DNA from: Acidimicrobiales bacterium
GTDB lineage: Bacteria > Actinomycetota > Acidimicrobiia > Acidimicrobiales > CADCSY01
Assembly: GCA_025463335.1 (NCBI GenBank)
Contig: JAOBWJ010000400.1
Span: 1 to 36,496 of the forward strand
DNA: 36,496 nucleotides
Direction: 5' to 3'
Positions 36,144 to 36,496 of this stretch are shown here, in pieces; the stretch's first letter is position 1; every line of letters begins with the position of its first letter. Below the pieces are notes generated by a model, which worked only from the letters and a program-made list of their open reading frames with translations, was not told the DNA's origin and searched no databases. Both the position numbers and the translations under genes were made by a program.

Positions 36144-36496
36144 GGCATCGGTCCTCCAGCGAGCCGGGTGACCACCGACCCCAGATCCCGAACAGGGTCC
36201 GCTTGGTCGCCTCCGTCCAGCGCAGCACGTCGGGGGCCATCACCCGGCGAACGACCTGGCGGATGCCGCCCTCGTGCACGGCGTAGCCGGCCCTCGTGCC
36301 CGGGTTGTCGTTGGGTGAGCCGACCTCGGTGACCAGCACCGGTCCGGAACGTCGGTCGCGGTGGCGGTGGTTGTGGCCGGACGTGACCACGGCGCACGGG
36401 TTGGACTCGTCCAGGGCCCGGAGGAAGCGGCCGCTCTCCGGGCCGAGCACGCCCGGCGGCCAGTGGGTCGGTATGGGCAGGGGCTGGAGCTGGTGG
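36115..36496 (-). CDS. Metallophosphoesterase (C-terminal part; gene continues beyond right edge)
   Basis: CAVVTSGHNHRHRDRRSGPVLVTEVGSPNDNPGTRAGYAV; GHNHRH metal-binding motif. Confidence 0.7.
   Translation of the reverse strand, partial: HQLQPLPIPTHWPPGVLGPESGRFLRALDESNPCAVVTSGHNHRHRDRRSGPVLVTEVGSPNDNPGTRAGYAVHEGGIRQVVRRVMAPDVLRWTEATKRTLFGIWGRWSPGSLEDRCLTLPWPAGR

Noticed and set aside
1-36496. Many long overlapping ORFs on opposite strands (e.g. 2199-4139 +, 12537-14825 -, 29925-32006 +, 34011-36143 + upstream part)
   Set aside because: Arg/Pro/Gly/His-rich shadow frames opposite clear conserved genes; expected artefact of very high GC.
1-36496. CRISPR arrays, tRNAs, rRNAs, insertion sequences
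   Set aside because: No regularly spaced repeats, no tRNA-like cloverleaf, no transposase ORFs recognised by eye.

Overview
This is a high-GC actinobacterial-type chromosomal window. I saw no tRNA, rRNA, CRISPR array, IS element or phage genes. Read left to right it contains: (1) a minus-strand PTS operon (DeoR regulator, PfkB/FruK kinase, mannitol-type EIIC, EIIB and EIIA, zinc MDR dehydrogenase, HPr, Enzyme I), with an uncharacterised CDS and a zinc-ribbon CDS running off the left edge; (2) a CHASE3/HAMP/GAF histidine kinase followed by an internally duplicated DUF4389 protein; (3) an envelope/lipid-like island at about 10.2-18.1 kb with PPK2, two canonical PAP2 phosphatases, an orphan glycine-betaine/choline-type binding lipoprotein, a degenerate-PAP2::kinase::extracytoplasmic-domain fusion and a pseudokinase::flippase-like (UPF0104/LPG-synthase TM) fusion; (4) a GGDEF cyclase, small conserved hypothetical, VOC remnant, beta-carbonic anhydrase, STAS protein, MFS, DinB and DUF2277; (5) Zur with a glutamine-amidotransferase::methyltransferase fusion and an FG-GAP lipoprotein, divergent from ZnuACB, then CsoR and a methyltransferase; (6) assorted metabolic genes (alpha/beta hydrolase, YaaA, SDR, flavodoxin-like, hemerythrin, dodecin, PhzF, FAH, YjbR, metallophosphoesterase). 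The best candidate for an undescribed system is the 11.1-18.1 kb PAP2/kinase/flippase island. In it, two membrane kinase fusions carry degenerate catalytic motifs and are flanked by two intact paralogous PAP2 enzymes. All calls come from reading motifs by eye; no database search was run.
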